Origin: Thalassotalea atypica
GTDB taxonomy: Bacteria; Pseudomonadota; Gammaproteobacteria; Enterobacterales; Alteromonadaceae
Direction: 5' to 3'
Assembly: GCF_030295975.1 (NCBI RefSeq)
Contig: NZ_AP027364.1
Location: 4,216,001 to 4,280,000, forward strand
DNA: 64,000 nucleotides
Below the pieces are notes generated by a model. The model searched no databases. It saw only the letters and a program-made list of their open reading frames with translations, and was not told the DNA's origin. Positions 54,538 through 61,744 of this stretch are shown here, piece after piece (the stretch's first letter is position 1; each line of letters starts with the position of its first letter). Made by a program: the position numbers and the translations under genes.

Positions 54538-55482
54538 ATGTCTGTAGAAGCCCTTCATAAAGTCGTTTTATACCCTTTCATAACTGAATCAATCGCCAGT
54601 TTAAAAGCTATGACAAACCTCTCAGGTACCGCAGGAGAGGCTTTTGTTGATCAGGTCGGTGATTTCCGGTTTAAAGGATATGCCGTGTGCTCTGATGTAA
54701 CCGGCAGCTTAGACGGCGTGATAATGATGCATCATTATCCTGAAACTGCCATCGCCATTGGTAACTCTGTGTGTGAAAATTTGTTTGGTGAAAATTATGC
54801 CTACGACGAAATTAACGAGGAGCTCAGTCATGCGTTAGCTGAGTGGGGCAATACCATTGTCGGTCGCTCAACCGATTTACACAGTAGATACAGTCTAGAT
54901 TACGATTTTTCGGCGCCATATTTTGTCCAAGATATGGACGATATGGAAAAATATTTAGAAGACGTTAAAGAAATCATCACAGTGCCCATCGCGGTTGAAG
55001 GAGTAGGACGCTATTACTTTAACTTGCTGATCCGCAATGTTAATAGCCAAAACGTCGGCATAAAGCGTGAGCAAAGCCAAGGCATCGTAAATGCACATAC
55101 CAAAGCCTTACCAAAAGACAGCAAAGTATTGCTTGTTGATGACAGCTCAATGATCCGCAAAGCCATTAAACGTTATTTAGCTGAGCTAGGTTATAACAAT
55201 GTTATTGAAGCCGATGACGGTTTATCAGCCGTTGAAATAGTAAAAAATGAAGCGCCTGATTTTATGTTTATGGATGTGGTCATGGGTGAGATGAATGGCG
55301 ATCAAGCGCTAACTGCTATTCGTGAAATGGGCTCTGAAATCCCTGTGGTGATGCTGTCTTCTGTAACCGATAAAACACTGGTTGATCAATGTGAAGCACA
55401 AGGCGTTTCAGGATTTATTTTTAAACCTATTCAAGCAGATAGCGGTGCAGAAATTATCTCAGACTATTTAAGAATTGCGTAA
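54538..55482 (+). CDS. CheX-like domain fused to a response-regulator receiver
   Basis: 314 residues from ATG 54538 with GGA eight bases upstream; a longer frame from 54403 has no family look. The N-terminal ~160 residues resemble CheX, a CheY-P phosphatase: FITESIASLKAMTNLSGTAGEAF, GVIMMHHYPETAIAIGNSV and the phosphatase-type E-x-x-N in LAEWGNTIVGR. The C-terminal ~125 residues are a REC domain: VLLVDDSSMIRKAIKRYL, phospho-acceptor Asp in FMFMDVVMGEMNG, Thr/Ser in VVMLSSVTD and Lys in GFIFKPIQ. It likely acts in phosphate flow of a chemotaxis-like system. Own terminator follows. Confidence 0.88.
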   Translation: MSVEALHKVVLYPFITESIASLKAMTNLSGTAGEAFVDQVGDFRFKGYAVCSDVTGSLDGVIMMHHYPETAIAIGNSVCENLFGENYAYDEINEELSHALAEWGNTIVGRSTDLHSRYSLDYDFSAPYFVQDMDDMEKYLEDVKEIITVPIAVEGVGRYYFNLLIRNVNSQNVGIKREQSQGIVNAHTKALPKDSKVLLVDDSSMIRKAIKRYLAELGYNNVIEADDGLSAVEIVKNEAPDFMFMDVVMGEMNGDQALTAIREMGSEIPVVMLSSVTDKTLVDQCEAQGVSGFIFKPIQADSGAEIISDYLRIA

Positions 55483-55514
55483 TTTCCACGCTCGAAAATA
55501 TTTATCGTAATATG

Positions 55515-55541
55515 AAAGCCAGCGCCCCTTGCTGGCTTTTT
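55515..55541 (+). terminator. Terminator after the CheX-REC gene
   Basis: AAAGCCAGC / GCTGGCTTT stem, 7-base loop, followed by TTTAAT. Confidence 0.92.
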
Positions 55542-55619
55542 AATTGATAGGGCATAAATTGATTGCCTTTAATTCAGTTAAGGTCACAATAAGCAAATTT
55601 TTAGATACCGCCCTTGATC

Positions 55620-56246
55620 ATGTCCAACGCCAACTCACTTATTATTCTCGATTTTGAAACCACAGGACTATCTCCTGACCAAGGTGATCGCGCCATTGAA
55701 ATTGGGGCCGTAAAATTAGAAAACGGTGAAGTCGTCGATCAGTTCCAAGAACTGATGAATCCTGGTCGACCTGTCAGTGGCTTTATCGAAGACTATACTG
55801 GCATCACCAATGCCATGCTGAGAGATGCCGCGCCCTGCAAAGATGTAATGGCACGGTTCGCTGAATTTATTCGAGGAGAGAATTTAGTGGCTCATAATGC
55901 CTCGTTTGATAAGCGATTTCTAGATGCCGAATTGCAGCGCATATCATTAGATTATAGCGGTCAGTTTGCCTGTTCTTTACTTGTGTCACGTAGAATTTAT
56001 CAAACCGCTCCAAACCATAAATTGGGCACTTTAGTTAAATATAAAGGAATTCAATCGAGCGGTAGTTTTCACCGGGCGTTATATGATTCACAAATGACCG
56101 CCCAGCTTTGGTTAGCCATCATCGATGATATCCAGCATCAAACAGGGCACACGCAAACACCATTTACGCTGATGCAGAAAATTGCAAAAACCCCAAAAAA
56201 CAAAGTCACAGAGTTCATAGGTAAATATAGCTCAGCTAAAATTTAA
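55620..56246 (+). CDS. DEDDh 3'-5' exonuclease (DnaQ-like)
   Basis: 208 residues from ATG 55620. All DEDDh catalytic positions are visible: D and E in [10 protein letters not shown], Asp in [12 protein letters not shown], and H-x4-D in [12 protein letters not shown]. It resembles the proofreading epsilon subunit fold but is shorter and lacks the clamp-binding context, so it could be a stand-alone DNA or RNA exonuclease. The start lacks a clear ribosome binding site. Confidence 0.88.
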   Translation: MSNANSLIILDFETTGLSPDQGDRAIEIGAVKLENGEVVDQFQELMNPGRPVSGFIEDYTGITNAMLRDAAPCKDVMARFAEFIRGENLVAHNASFDKRFLDAELQRISLDYSGQFACSLLVSRRIYQTAPNHKLGTLVKYKGIQSSGSFHRALYDSQMTAQLWLAIIDDIQHQTGHTQTPFTLMQKIAKTPKNKVTEFIGKYSSAKI

Positions 56247-56311
56247 GCATACGTAAGCCATTGAAAAATGTTTTAATGACAAAGTTTATCGATGTGAAAA
56301 GGAGTGAGTAT

Positions 56312-56728
56312 ATGGAAGAACCTGAATTAGCGCGTTGGCCCTTGATCCGAGACACCTTTATTTTTCAGATTAAACTTGCGATGGATGCTATGCGTGACTT
56401 ATTTTTAAGTCCAGTTTCAATAATCTGCGCTTTAATTGACCTTTTCAAAGGTCATTCTCAGTCCAAAAGTTACTTTTATCGATTAATGGATTTAGGTCAC
56501 CGAAGTGATACTTGGCTGAATTTGTTTGGTGATCACCAAGCAGATGATGAAAGCCTTAAAAACAGTACTTCTGAAAACAACAAAAACGATATCAATGTTG
56601 ATCAATTATTTTCACAAGTAGAATCACTACTCAAAGATCAACATGATAAAGGCGGTTTAACCGCCTCTGCCAAAGATAAAATTGACCTGTATCTTAATAA
56701 AATAGTTGAAAACAAAAACACTCAATAG
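56312..56728 (+). CDS. Protein of unknown function
   Basis: 138 residues from ATG 56312, chosen because a perfect AAGGAG sits 8 bp upstream; an earlier ATG at 56261 lacks one. The conserved-looking N-terminal half is RWPLIRDTFIFQIKLAMDAMRDLFLSPVSIICALIDLFKG, with an amphipathic/hydrophobic segment that may contact the membrane, followed by a disordered Asn/Asp/Lys-rich region and a short C-terminal helix. It lies 65 bp after the exonuclease on the same strand. Family not recognised. Confidence 0.75.
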   Translation: MEEPELARWPLIRDTFIFQIKLAMDAMRDLFLSPVSIICALIDLFKGHSQSKSYFYRLMDLGHRSDTWLNLFGDHQADDESLKNSTSENNKNDINVDQLFSQVESLLKDQHDKGGLTASAKDKIDLYLNKIVENKNTQ

Positions 56729-56760
56729 CCATTAAAAGTAGTAGGCGATTGTCACAGCAT

Positions 56761-58041
56761 TTACGTACGAGCGATCGCTTGATGAATTTGCCGATATTTT
56801 TTGCTGGCGAGCACAATGTGGACTAATAGATACGTCCAACCTGACGCCATCAGTGCTCCCGCCAATTGACTGAACTGAACTAGCCAAAAACCAAGCACCA
56901 TGAAAATCACTGTTACCACATGTAGTTTAAACAAACGTGTCCCAAAAGCTCGTGGGATCAAGCTGTAATGATCAGGCATTAACCCCATACCCATTGGATG
57001 ATTCATGGCATGTTGTTGAAGATGCAAGGTGATCAAAAATGGAATGATTTTCAGTAACAACCCCTGGATGACGCTAAGTACAAAACCAAACCCGAAGACA
57101 ACCCCTATCAACATTGGCCATATCATCACTAGGGTGTTGGGTATCCACGGTAACATCAGCACCAACAAACACCCCAAAATCAAACTGCCTAATGCAAACT
57201 GCCAAAAATATATCGTGTTATCGGGCAGTTTTCTTTTGCGCTGGCGCAATTGCTTTAAGGCAACAAGAGCATAGCCAATCACAATGCAATTTAATATCGC
57301 CAAAAGCGGACGAGTTATCGCCATTTCATTAACACTAAATAATAATGCGAACAGTTGTAAAGTCACCAGCCATGGAATAAGCCGTGAGGGTTTTGAGAAT
57401 TCCGGTGTGACGTGAAACATAGGGATAACTTGAAAACTCACCGTCATTACAAGCAGTAAAATCCAGCCATAGAAACCGAAGGCAGCATGTAGATTAGTCC
57501 ATGCTTTGCTTAACGAAGCAAATGCCCAACTGAAGTTAGCCAACATGACCAAGCCCAAAATAATTGTGATCACTAGGCATATAACAGCAAGCATCATTGG
57601 CCTCTTGGTCTGCACGCCACCCGCGTTAAACACCAGTGTTTTAAGCAGAATGAAAATAAACAAACATAAGCTTGCGCCAAGCAAGTTAAGTGCTATTAGT
57701 GGACTCATCATGCCATTAAAACTACCTAGTAGCGCACAAATCCCAGCAACAAACAGGCTTTGGAAAATGACCAATCCACGACATCCAAGTGCAATTGGGG
57801 CACCACAAAGTACCGGCAGTAGTTGAAACAACGAACCAAACATCACCATCGCCATCACACCTAGCGCTAATGAATGGGTAATTGACAGTGTTGCTGGTGA
57901 CCAACGAGATAACCATATTTGTGGCGCATTGATTGCGATATACAAACCAGAGAACACCGCAAATAGAGCCGCCATGATATAGAACCTAAATGGCACATCT
58001 ATACGTGGGATTTGGCTAAAATTCAGTCCAACTAAGTTCAT
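56761..58041 (-). CDS. Multi-pass membrane protein of the hemerythrin operon (heme-copper oxidase I-like or NnrS-like)
   Basis: 426 residues with about 12 membrane helices. Histidines at helix ends recur in contexts reminiscent of heme-copper oxidase subunit I or NnrS: SITHSLALGVMAMVMFGSLFQLLPVL, WTNLHAAFGFYGWILLLVMTVSFQVIPMFHVTPEF and FLITLHLQQHAMNHP. I cannot tell whether it binds heme or copper. Together with hemerythrin and DUF2249, homologues occur in gene sets responding to nitric oxide or low oxygen. Its ATG is adjacent to the DUF2249 stop. Confidence 0.75.
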   Translation of the reverse strand: MNLVGLNFSQIPRIDVPFRFYIMAALFAVFSGLYIAINAPQIWLSRWSPATLSITHSLALGVMAMVMFGSLFQLLPVLCGAPIALGCRGLVIFQSLFVAGICALLGSFNGMMSPLIALNLLGASLCLFIFILLKTLVFNAGGVQTKRPMMLAVICLVITIILGLVMLANFSWAFASLSKAWTNLHAAFGFYGWILLLVMTVSFQVIPMFHVTPEFSKPSRLIPWLVTLQLFALLFSVNEMAITRPLLAILNCIVIGYALVALKQLRQRKRKLPDNTIYFWQFALGSLILGCLLVLMLPWIPNTLVMIWPMLIGVVFGFGFVLSVIQGLLLKIIPFLITLHLQQHAMNHPMGMGLMPDHYSLIPRAFGTRLFKLHVVTVIFMVLGFWLVQFSQLAGALMASGWTYLLVHIVLASKKYRQIHQAIART

Positions 58042-58314
58042 CTAGAGAGATTGATGCTCGGCTAAAAAGTGACTTTTAGCTTGTGTGTCTAATGACGGCC
58101 AAATAAAAATAAAGTGTTGTTCTTCACCATTCGATTCATGATGAAAATCATAATTTTGCTGTTCGAGTATTGCAAACAATGGCTTGGGTTTCTTGCGGTG
58201 AAATACTGATAAATAGTATCCCTTGGGCAACAGAGACAACATGCGAATTATCCTTTGCATCGGCTCTGGTGCTGGCAGCAGGCTGACATCAAGGTTGACC
58301 GCAAAATTTTTCAT
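58042..58314 (-). CDS. DUF2249 protein
   Basis: 90 residues, a single DUF2249 domain: NLDVSLLPAPEPMQRIIRMLSLLPKGYYLSVFHRKKPKPLFAILEQQNYDF, ending HFIFIWP. These domains are often next to or fused with hemerythrins and appear in denitrification or NO-stress neighbourhoods; the activity is unknown. Its ATG shares one base with the hemerythrin stop (TAATG), so expression is coupled. Confidence 0.87.
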   Translation of the reverse strand: MKNFAVNLDVSLLPAPEPMQRIIRMLSLLPKGYYLSVFHRKKPKPLFAILEQQNYDFHHESNGEEQHFIFIWPSLDTQAKSHFLAEHQSL

Positions 58315-58751
58315 TATTTACCCTGTGCATTCATCTTTATTAAGACATCTTCGCTGTCATCAATGCGCATATCGCACATAGGGTACAACATTTGTTCTTC
58401 TTTCATATTATGTTGCTGGATCAATAACATTAGGCTTTCTACCAGCCCCATGGCGCGCTCTTGGTCTTCTACTTCAATGGCTTGGTTCATTTGGCCAACA
58501 TAGGCACGCATTTGTTCATGCTCGCTACGCATTACCATTGTTGGGCCTTGTGTAATCCCCGTAGCTTGTTCAAAAGCAGGAAATAATACTTCTTCTTCCA
58601 TGGCCAAATGTTGAAAAAGCTCATCGACGAATGCCTGCCATTTTGTCGAATATCGCGGCCAATCTTTAGCAGCAAGAGGTGCCTCCGCATCAGCTAAGAT
58701 CTCATCACATTCACGGTGATGTTTGGTCATTTGTTGTTGAATACTTGGCAT
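58314..58751 (-). CDS. Hemerythrin-like di-iron protein
   Basis: 145 residues from ATG 58751 (GAGGG 5 bp upstream). Four-helix HHE fold with carboxylate-bridged di-iron ligands readable in order: H in TKHHRECDEIL, H and E in FQHLAMEEEVLFP, H in RSEHEQMRAYV, H and E in QQHNMKEEQMLYPMCD. It binds O2 or NO in the cytoplasm; homologues protect against or sense NO. First gene of a three-gene operon under an FNR-type promoter. Confidence 0.93.
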   Translation of the reverse strand: MPSIQQQMTKHHRECDEILADAEAPLAAKDWPRYSTKWQAFVDELFQHLAMEEEVLFPAFEQATGITQGPTMVMRSEHEQMRAYVGQMNQAIEVEDQERAMGLVESLMLLIQQHNMKEEQMLYPMCDMRIDDSEDVLIKMNAQGK

Positions 58752-58818
58752 GGAAACCCTCAATTATTTCAGTTTAGCTTTCGTTTAAAAAGCAAACGAA
58801 TCTCATTATTAAGCTTGA

Positions 58819-58860
58819 ATTATAGATGAGTTTACGCAGCTACTTTTTGATGAAGATTAA
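58819..58860 (-). promoter_or_regulatory. Class II FNR/Crp-type promoter of the hemerythrin operon
   Basis: Minus strand: TTAATCTTCATCAA (58860-58847; 9 of 10 consensus half-site bases to TTGAT-N4-ATCAA), then a perfect -10 TATAAT at 58824-58819. With a start 7 nt past the -10 (58812), the box is centred at -41.5, the exact class II activator position. FNR, or an NO sensor of the DNR type, is expected to bind. Confidence 0.7.
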
Positions 58861-59095
58861 AAAACCATCATGTTGCATTTTTCCATCGGAGAAGAAAATA
58901 AACCTGGTAGACCAGTTTAGCTTATTTGTTAACCTTAGCACGCTGGCTAAAGGACCATTTTATATATTGATTAACTTTTTGTACGTCACTTTCGTTTCAT
59001 GAAAAAAACATGTTAACATCAAGTAATAGGTAAGAAATGTCATGCAGTGCATTATATTGCTGTCAGTAATCAAGCCCACTAAGAGGTAAAGTGAT
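58861..59095. other. Intergenic region before the peptide cassette
   Basis: About 235 bp after the FNR box; the first part may contain other regulatory sites for the hemerythrin operon and the rest the promoter of the plus-strand peptide gene. A short CTGGT-AG-ACCAG inverted repeat lies at about 58903-58914 and TGTTAACA at about 59010. No confident -35/-10 pair for the peptide gene. Confidence 0.5.
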
Positions 59096-59281
59096 ATGTC
59101 AAAACCCGATACTAATAAAAACCTAGAACAGCTTAGTGCTGATCAAACACGCAGAAGCTTTATCGCTAAATTTGGCAAACTTGCAGCTGTCACCCCTGTT
59201 GCAGTGAGCGCCTTAATGAGCCCAGCAACATCTGCTGCTCCTAGGTCTTGTCGTGGTAACGGCACTAAAAAGTGTACCTAG
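59096..59281 (+). CDS. Small peptide with twin-arginine leader and two-Cys tail, candidate modified-peptide precursor
   Basis: 61 residues. Polar N-region (1-17), Tat-type motif T18-R19-R20-S21-F22-I23-A24-K25, a hydrophobic stretch of moderate strength (~29-41) and a possible signal-peptidase site after S46-A47-A48, leaving a 13-residue tail PRSCRGNGTKKCT with Cys52 and Cys60. ATG with AGAGG 9 bp upstream. The next gene starts with a PqqD-like domain, the type that binds RiPP leaders, and a kinase follows in the same protein, so this is the best candidate substrate. I do not recognise the peptide family. Confidence 0.72.
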   Translation: MSKPDTNKNLEQLSADQTRRSFIAKFGKLAAVTPVAVSALMSPATSAAPRSCRGNGTKKCT

Positions 59282-59284
59282 GCA

Positions 59285-59309
59285 AAAAAAGCTATTAAAG
59301 TACTTTTTT
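59285..59309 (+). promoter_or_regulatory. Weak A/T hairpin after the peptide gene
   Basis: AAAAAAG pairs with CTTTTTT around an 11-base loop; may partially terminate so the peptide is made in excess over its enzymes. Weak. Confidence 0.35.
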
Positions 59310-59337
59310 CTTCTATTCATTATGCTGTAAGTCAACG

Positions 59338-60522
59338 ATGATAGAAAAAGTCCCTTTACGTTCTAATTATCTCTCTCTATATGTTGAAGGTAGTGAAGGG
59401 CTTGTTTTCAATCATATTCAACAATGCCTATATCAAATTCCTGCGGTTTCAATTGCCCTGTTATTAGCGCTCGAACAAGGTAGTAGCCGCGAAGATATTG
59501 TTCACGAATTATCTCAATCTACGGATGTCCCTAAAACAAACCTTGTTCAATACGTCGATCAACTTGAAGTACTCTTGTCACAGCAATCGACAAAGCGGCG
59601 CTATATCGATGGTAGATATCCTGAATTAAGCAAAGATAGACTAAGTAAAACTTACCATTTGACGTCTAATCATAACACTTACCTTATTGCCAATACGTTT
59701 TTTGCAATTGAGGCCAAATCACCTCGTTTAATGGCCGAAATTACTGAACTTCTTATGCCATGTGAAGTCGCGTCCGAAAATGTGGATGTATGCATTACGA
59801 TAGAGCAAACAGACTCAAACTTTACAATAGTTGCTAATGGAATAGATGGACAATACCTTCTCAGTTATAAACAAGTCATGCCAGAGCTTATTGATTGCCT
59901 TCAGATTTTAGCTTTTCAGCATTCGAATTATCAGTACTGTTTTCACGGTGCTGCCATACACACAAATAAAGGATGCCTGTTACTACCCGGTACATCTGGG
60001 GCTGGTAAATCGACATTAACCGCTGCATTAACGTATGAAAACAACGCGTTGTTTTCCGATGAAATGATAGTTTTTGATGAAAAGTTCAACCTGACCGTTT
60101 TGAATTTACCTATCGCTGTAAAACAGGGAAGTTGGCAAACACTGAGCTCATCTTATCCAGAGCTTGAAATGGCCACGCAATGGCAACGCGTAGACGGGCG
60201 ATATTTAAAATACGTTTGGCCGAATAAATTTGCACCTCAAAATAATGGACCTAAAGCCAATCCACTTTTTTTGCTTGTCAATCCACAGTGGCAAGACAAC
60301 AATCTTGGCCATCAGGATGAAGCACAGCGAACAGAGAACGTTAACCCTCTTACCGTCATACAAACTTTAACGGTATTAACTCAAAGCGGCTATCAATTAG
60401 GTTTTGAGTTAAATGAAGAAAAGCTGGAAATGTTAATTCAGTTTTTGACGTCAGTGAAGCGTTTTCACTTACGTTATCACACCAGTGCCGAAGCAATGTC
60501 AAAATTGGATGTACTGTGGTGA
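59338..60522 (+). CDS. PqqD-like/HprK-like fusion kinase
   Basis: 394 residues. The first ~85 residues have the PqqD/RRE-like pattern (VFNHIQQCLYQIPAVSIALLLALEQGSSREDIVHEL) that in RiPP systems binds the leader of the precursor. The second part is an HprK-related P-loop kinase: CFHGAAIHTNKGCLLLPGTSGAGKSTLTAAL, with Walker A G218-T-S-G-A-G-K-S-T226, then LFSDEMIVFDE as the metal/catalytic region. HprK-type enzymes phosphorylate Ser of HPr or, in some lasso-peptide clusters, of a peptide. It starts 56 bp after the peptide gene; its stop overlaps the nucleotidyltransferase start (TGATG). Confidence 0.82.
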   Translation: MIEKVPLRSNYLSLYVEGSEGLVFNHIQQCLYQIPAVSIALLLALEQGSSREDIVHELSQSTDVPKTNLVQYVDQLEVLLSQQSTKRRYIDGRYPELSKDRLSKTYHLTSNHNTYLIANTFFAIEAKSPRLMAEITELLMPCEVASENVDVCITIEQTDSNFTIVANGIDGQYLLSYKQVMPELIDCLQILAFQHSNYQYCFHGAAIHTNKGCLLLPGTSGAGKSTLTAALTYENNALFSDEMIVFDEKFNLTVLNLPIAVKQGSWQTLSSSYPELEMATQWQRVDGRYLKYVWPNKFAPQNNGPKANPLFLLVNPQWQDNNLGHQDEAQRTENVNPLTVIQTLTVLTQSGYQLGFELNEEKLEMLIQFLTSVKRFHLRYHTSAEAMSKLDVLW

Positions 60523-61709
60523 TGGATACTGCGACGGTCACCTCATCGATAAATGCGCAAACTTTTCTAGATTTGGGTGCATGGTTGTCACCTTATAAAG
60601 AAATATCATCGGCACAAGAAGCTCGTCTCTTAGACGAGGCATACTATTTAGATCTTATAGCGCTGGCTAATCAATACTGGCTGATAGGACCGCTGGCTCA
60701 TCAACTACAACAACACCAAATTTGGCCGACATTACCAGAACAACTCTCTAGTTATCTGCAAACTCTTGAACAAATTTATTTACAACGCTCTTTAGATATT
60801 CAGCAAGAAGTGATTCACGTAGCAACACTATTAACCAAAGCAAATGTAGATCTTGTGTTAATGAAAGGCAGTGCTTGTTTATTTAATGGCAGCTATCAGC
60901 CCATCAGTACCCGCTTCATGAGTGATATTGATGTACTCGTACCGAAGCTAGCGATAGATAGAGCGCAAGGAGTACTTAACCAAGCAGGGTTTGAACATAA
61001 TTTTGGCACGTTTGATTTACACAGACAGGATCATCACCATGCACCTGCACTGATTCGAGAGAATGGTATCTGCTATGTAGAGTTGCATCGTAGTGCACTG
61101 AAAAAAGCCGCTACCACAATATTGTCAACATCAGCGATTTGGAACAAAGCCCAACTACTCGTATTAACCCAAGGGCTGACGGTGAAACAATTACACCCAA
61201 CCCACCAAATAATCCACTCTATTGTGCACAGTGAAATATCTGATCGAGGTTTTGCTGAAAAACATATTGAGATACGACAATTGTTGAACCTTGTTATGAT
61301 CGCAAAACACTTCAACGAACAAATATGTTGGCTGGAAATAGAAAAACATTTTGAACAAAAAAACCAAGTAACAGTGCTCCACGCAACCCTTTATAACGCC
61401 TATCGTTTATTTAATTTTAGTACCCCGATCACCATAACAAACAACAATCTTGAATTGAATTTCAACGCCTGTCTCGACAGGTTTATTAAGCATCAAGGTA
61501 ATGATTCAAGATTGGATCTAAGCAAACATATTTTTCTGGGTTATCAGGCAGACACAATAATCTCGCTATATGGCAGCAAAGGTTTATTTCCTGTGTTAAC
61601 CGGACGAATTAAGCACGCCATTCGCCATTTTAAGTTAACAATAATCGTTTTACTGAAATACCTAGGTTATAAACAGCAAAACCCGCGCACTAAAAAGCCC
61701 TCAAGTTGA
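60522..61709 (+). CDS. Nucleotidyltransferase (NTP_transf_5-like)
   Basis: 395 residues from ATG 60522, which shares a base with the kinase stop (TGATG). The substrate domain VDLVLMKGSACLFNGSYQPISTRFMSDIDVLV carries the catalytic D135-I-D137; this arrangement fits the PF14907-type nucleotidyltransferases found in RiPP and polysaccharide clusters. The C-terminal half is helical and ends KKPSS inside a terminator hairpin. It may transfer a nucleotidyl or phosphoryl group to the peptide or to a phosphopeptide made by the kinase; this is inferred from the operon. Confidence 0.82.
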   Translation: MDTATVTSSINAQTFLDLGAWLSPYKEISSAQEARLLDEAYYLDLIALANQYWLIGPLAHQLQQHQIWPTLPEQLSSYLQTLEQIYLQRSLDIQQEVIHVATLLTKANVDLVLMKGSACLFNGSYQPISTRFMSDIDVLVPKLAIDRAQGVLNQAGFEHNFGTFDLHRQDHHHAPALIRENGICYVELHRSALKKAATTILSTSAIWNKAQLLVLTQGLTVKQLHPTHQIIHSIVHSEISDRGFAEKHIEIRQLLNLVMIAKHFNEQICWLEIEKHFEQKNQVTVLHATLYNAYRLFNFSTPITITNNNLELNFNACLDRFIKHQGNDSRLDLSKHIFLGYQADTIISLYGSKGLFPVLTGRIKHAIRHFKLTIIVLLKYLGYKQQNPRTKKPSS

Positions 61710-61716
61710 GGGCTTT
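61694..61716 (+). terminator. Terminator overlapping the stop of the nucleotidyltransferase gene
   Basis: AAAGCCCTCAA / TTGAGGGCTTT stem around one base. The gene's TGA (61707-61709) lies in the right arm. Confidence 0.9.
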
Positions 61717-61744
61717 GTACTGTTTAAATTAATAAACTTGATGT

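Noticed and set aside
56261-56311. Earlier ATG for the unknown gene at 56312
   Set aside because: No ribosome binding site, whereas AAGGAG precedes ATG 56312.
58861-58893. NsrR-like site (CATGTTGCATTTTT) upstream of the hemerythrin operon
   Set aside because: Only one half-site resembles the NsrR consensus; too weak beside the good FNR box.
58871-58921. 16-codon open frame upstream of the peptide gene
   Set aside because: No ribosome binding site or family resemblance.
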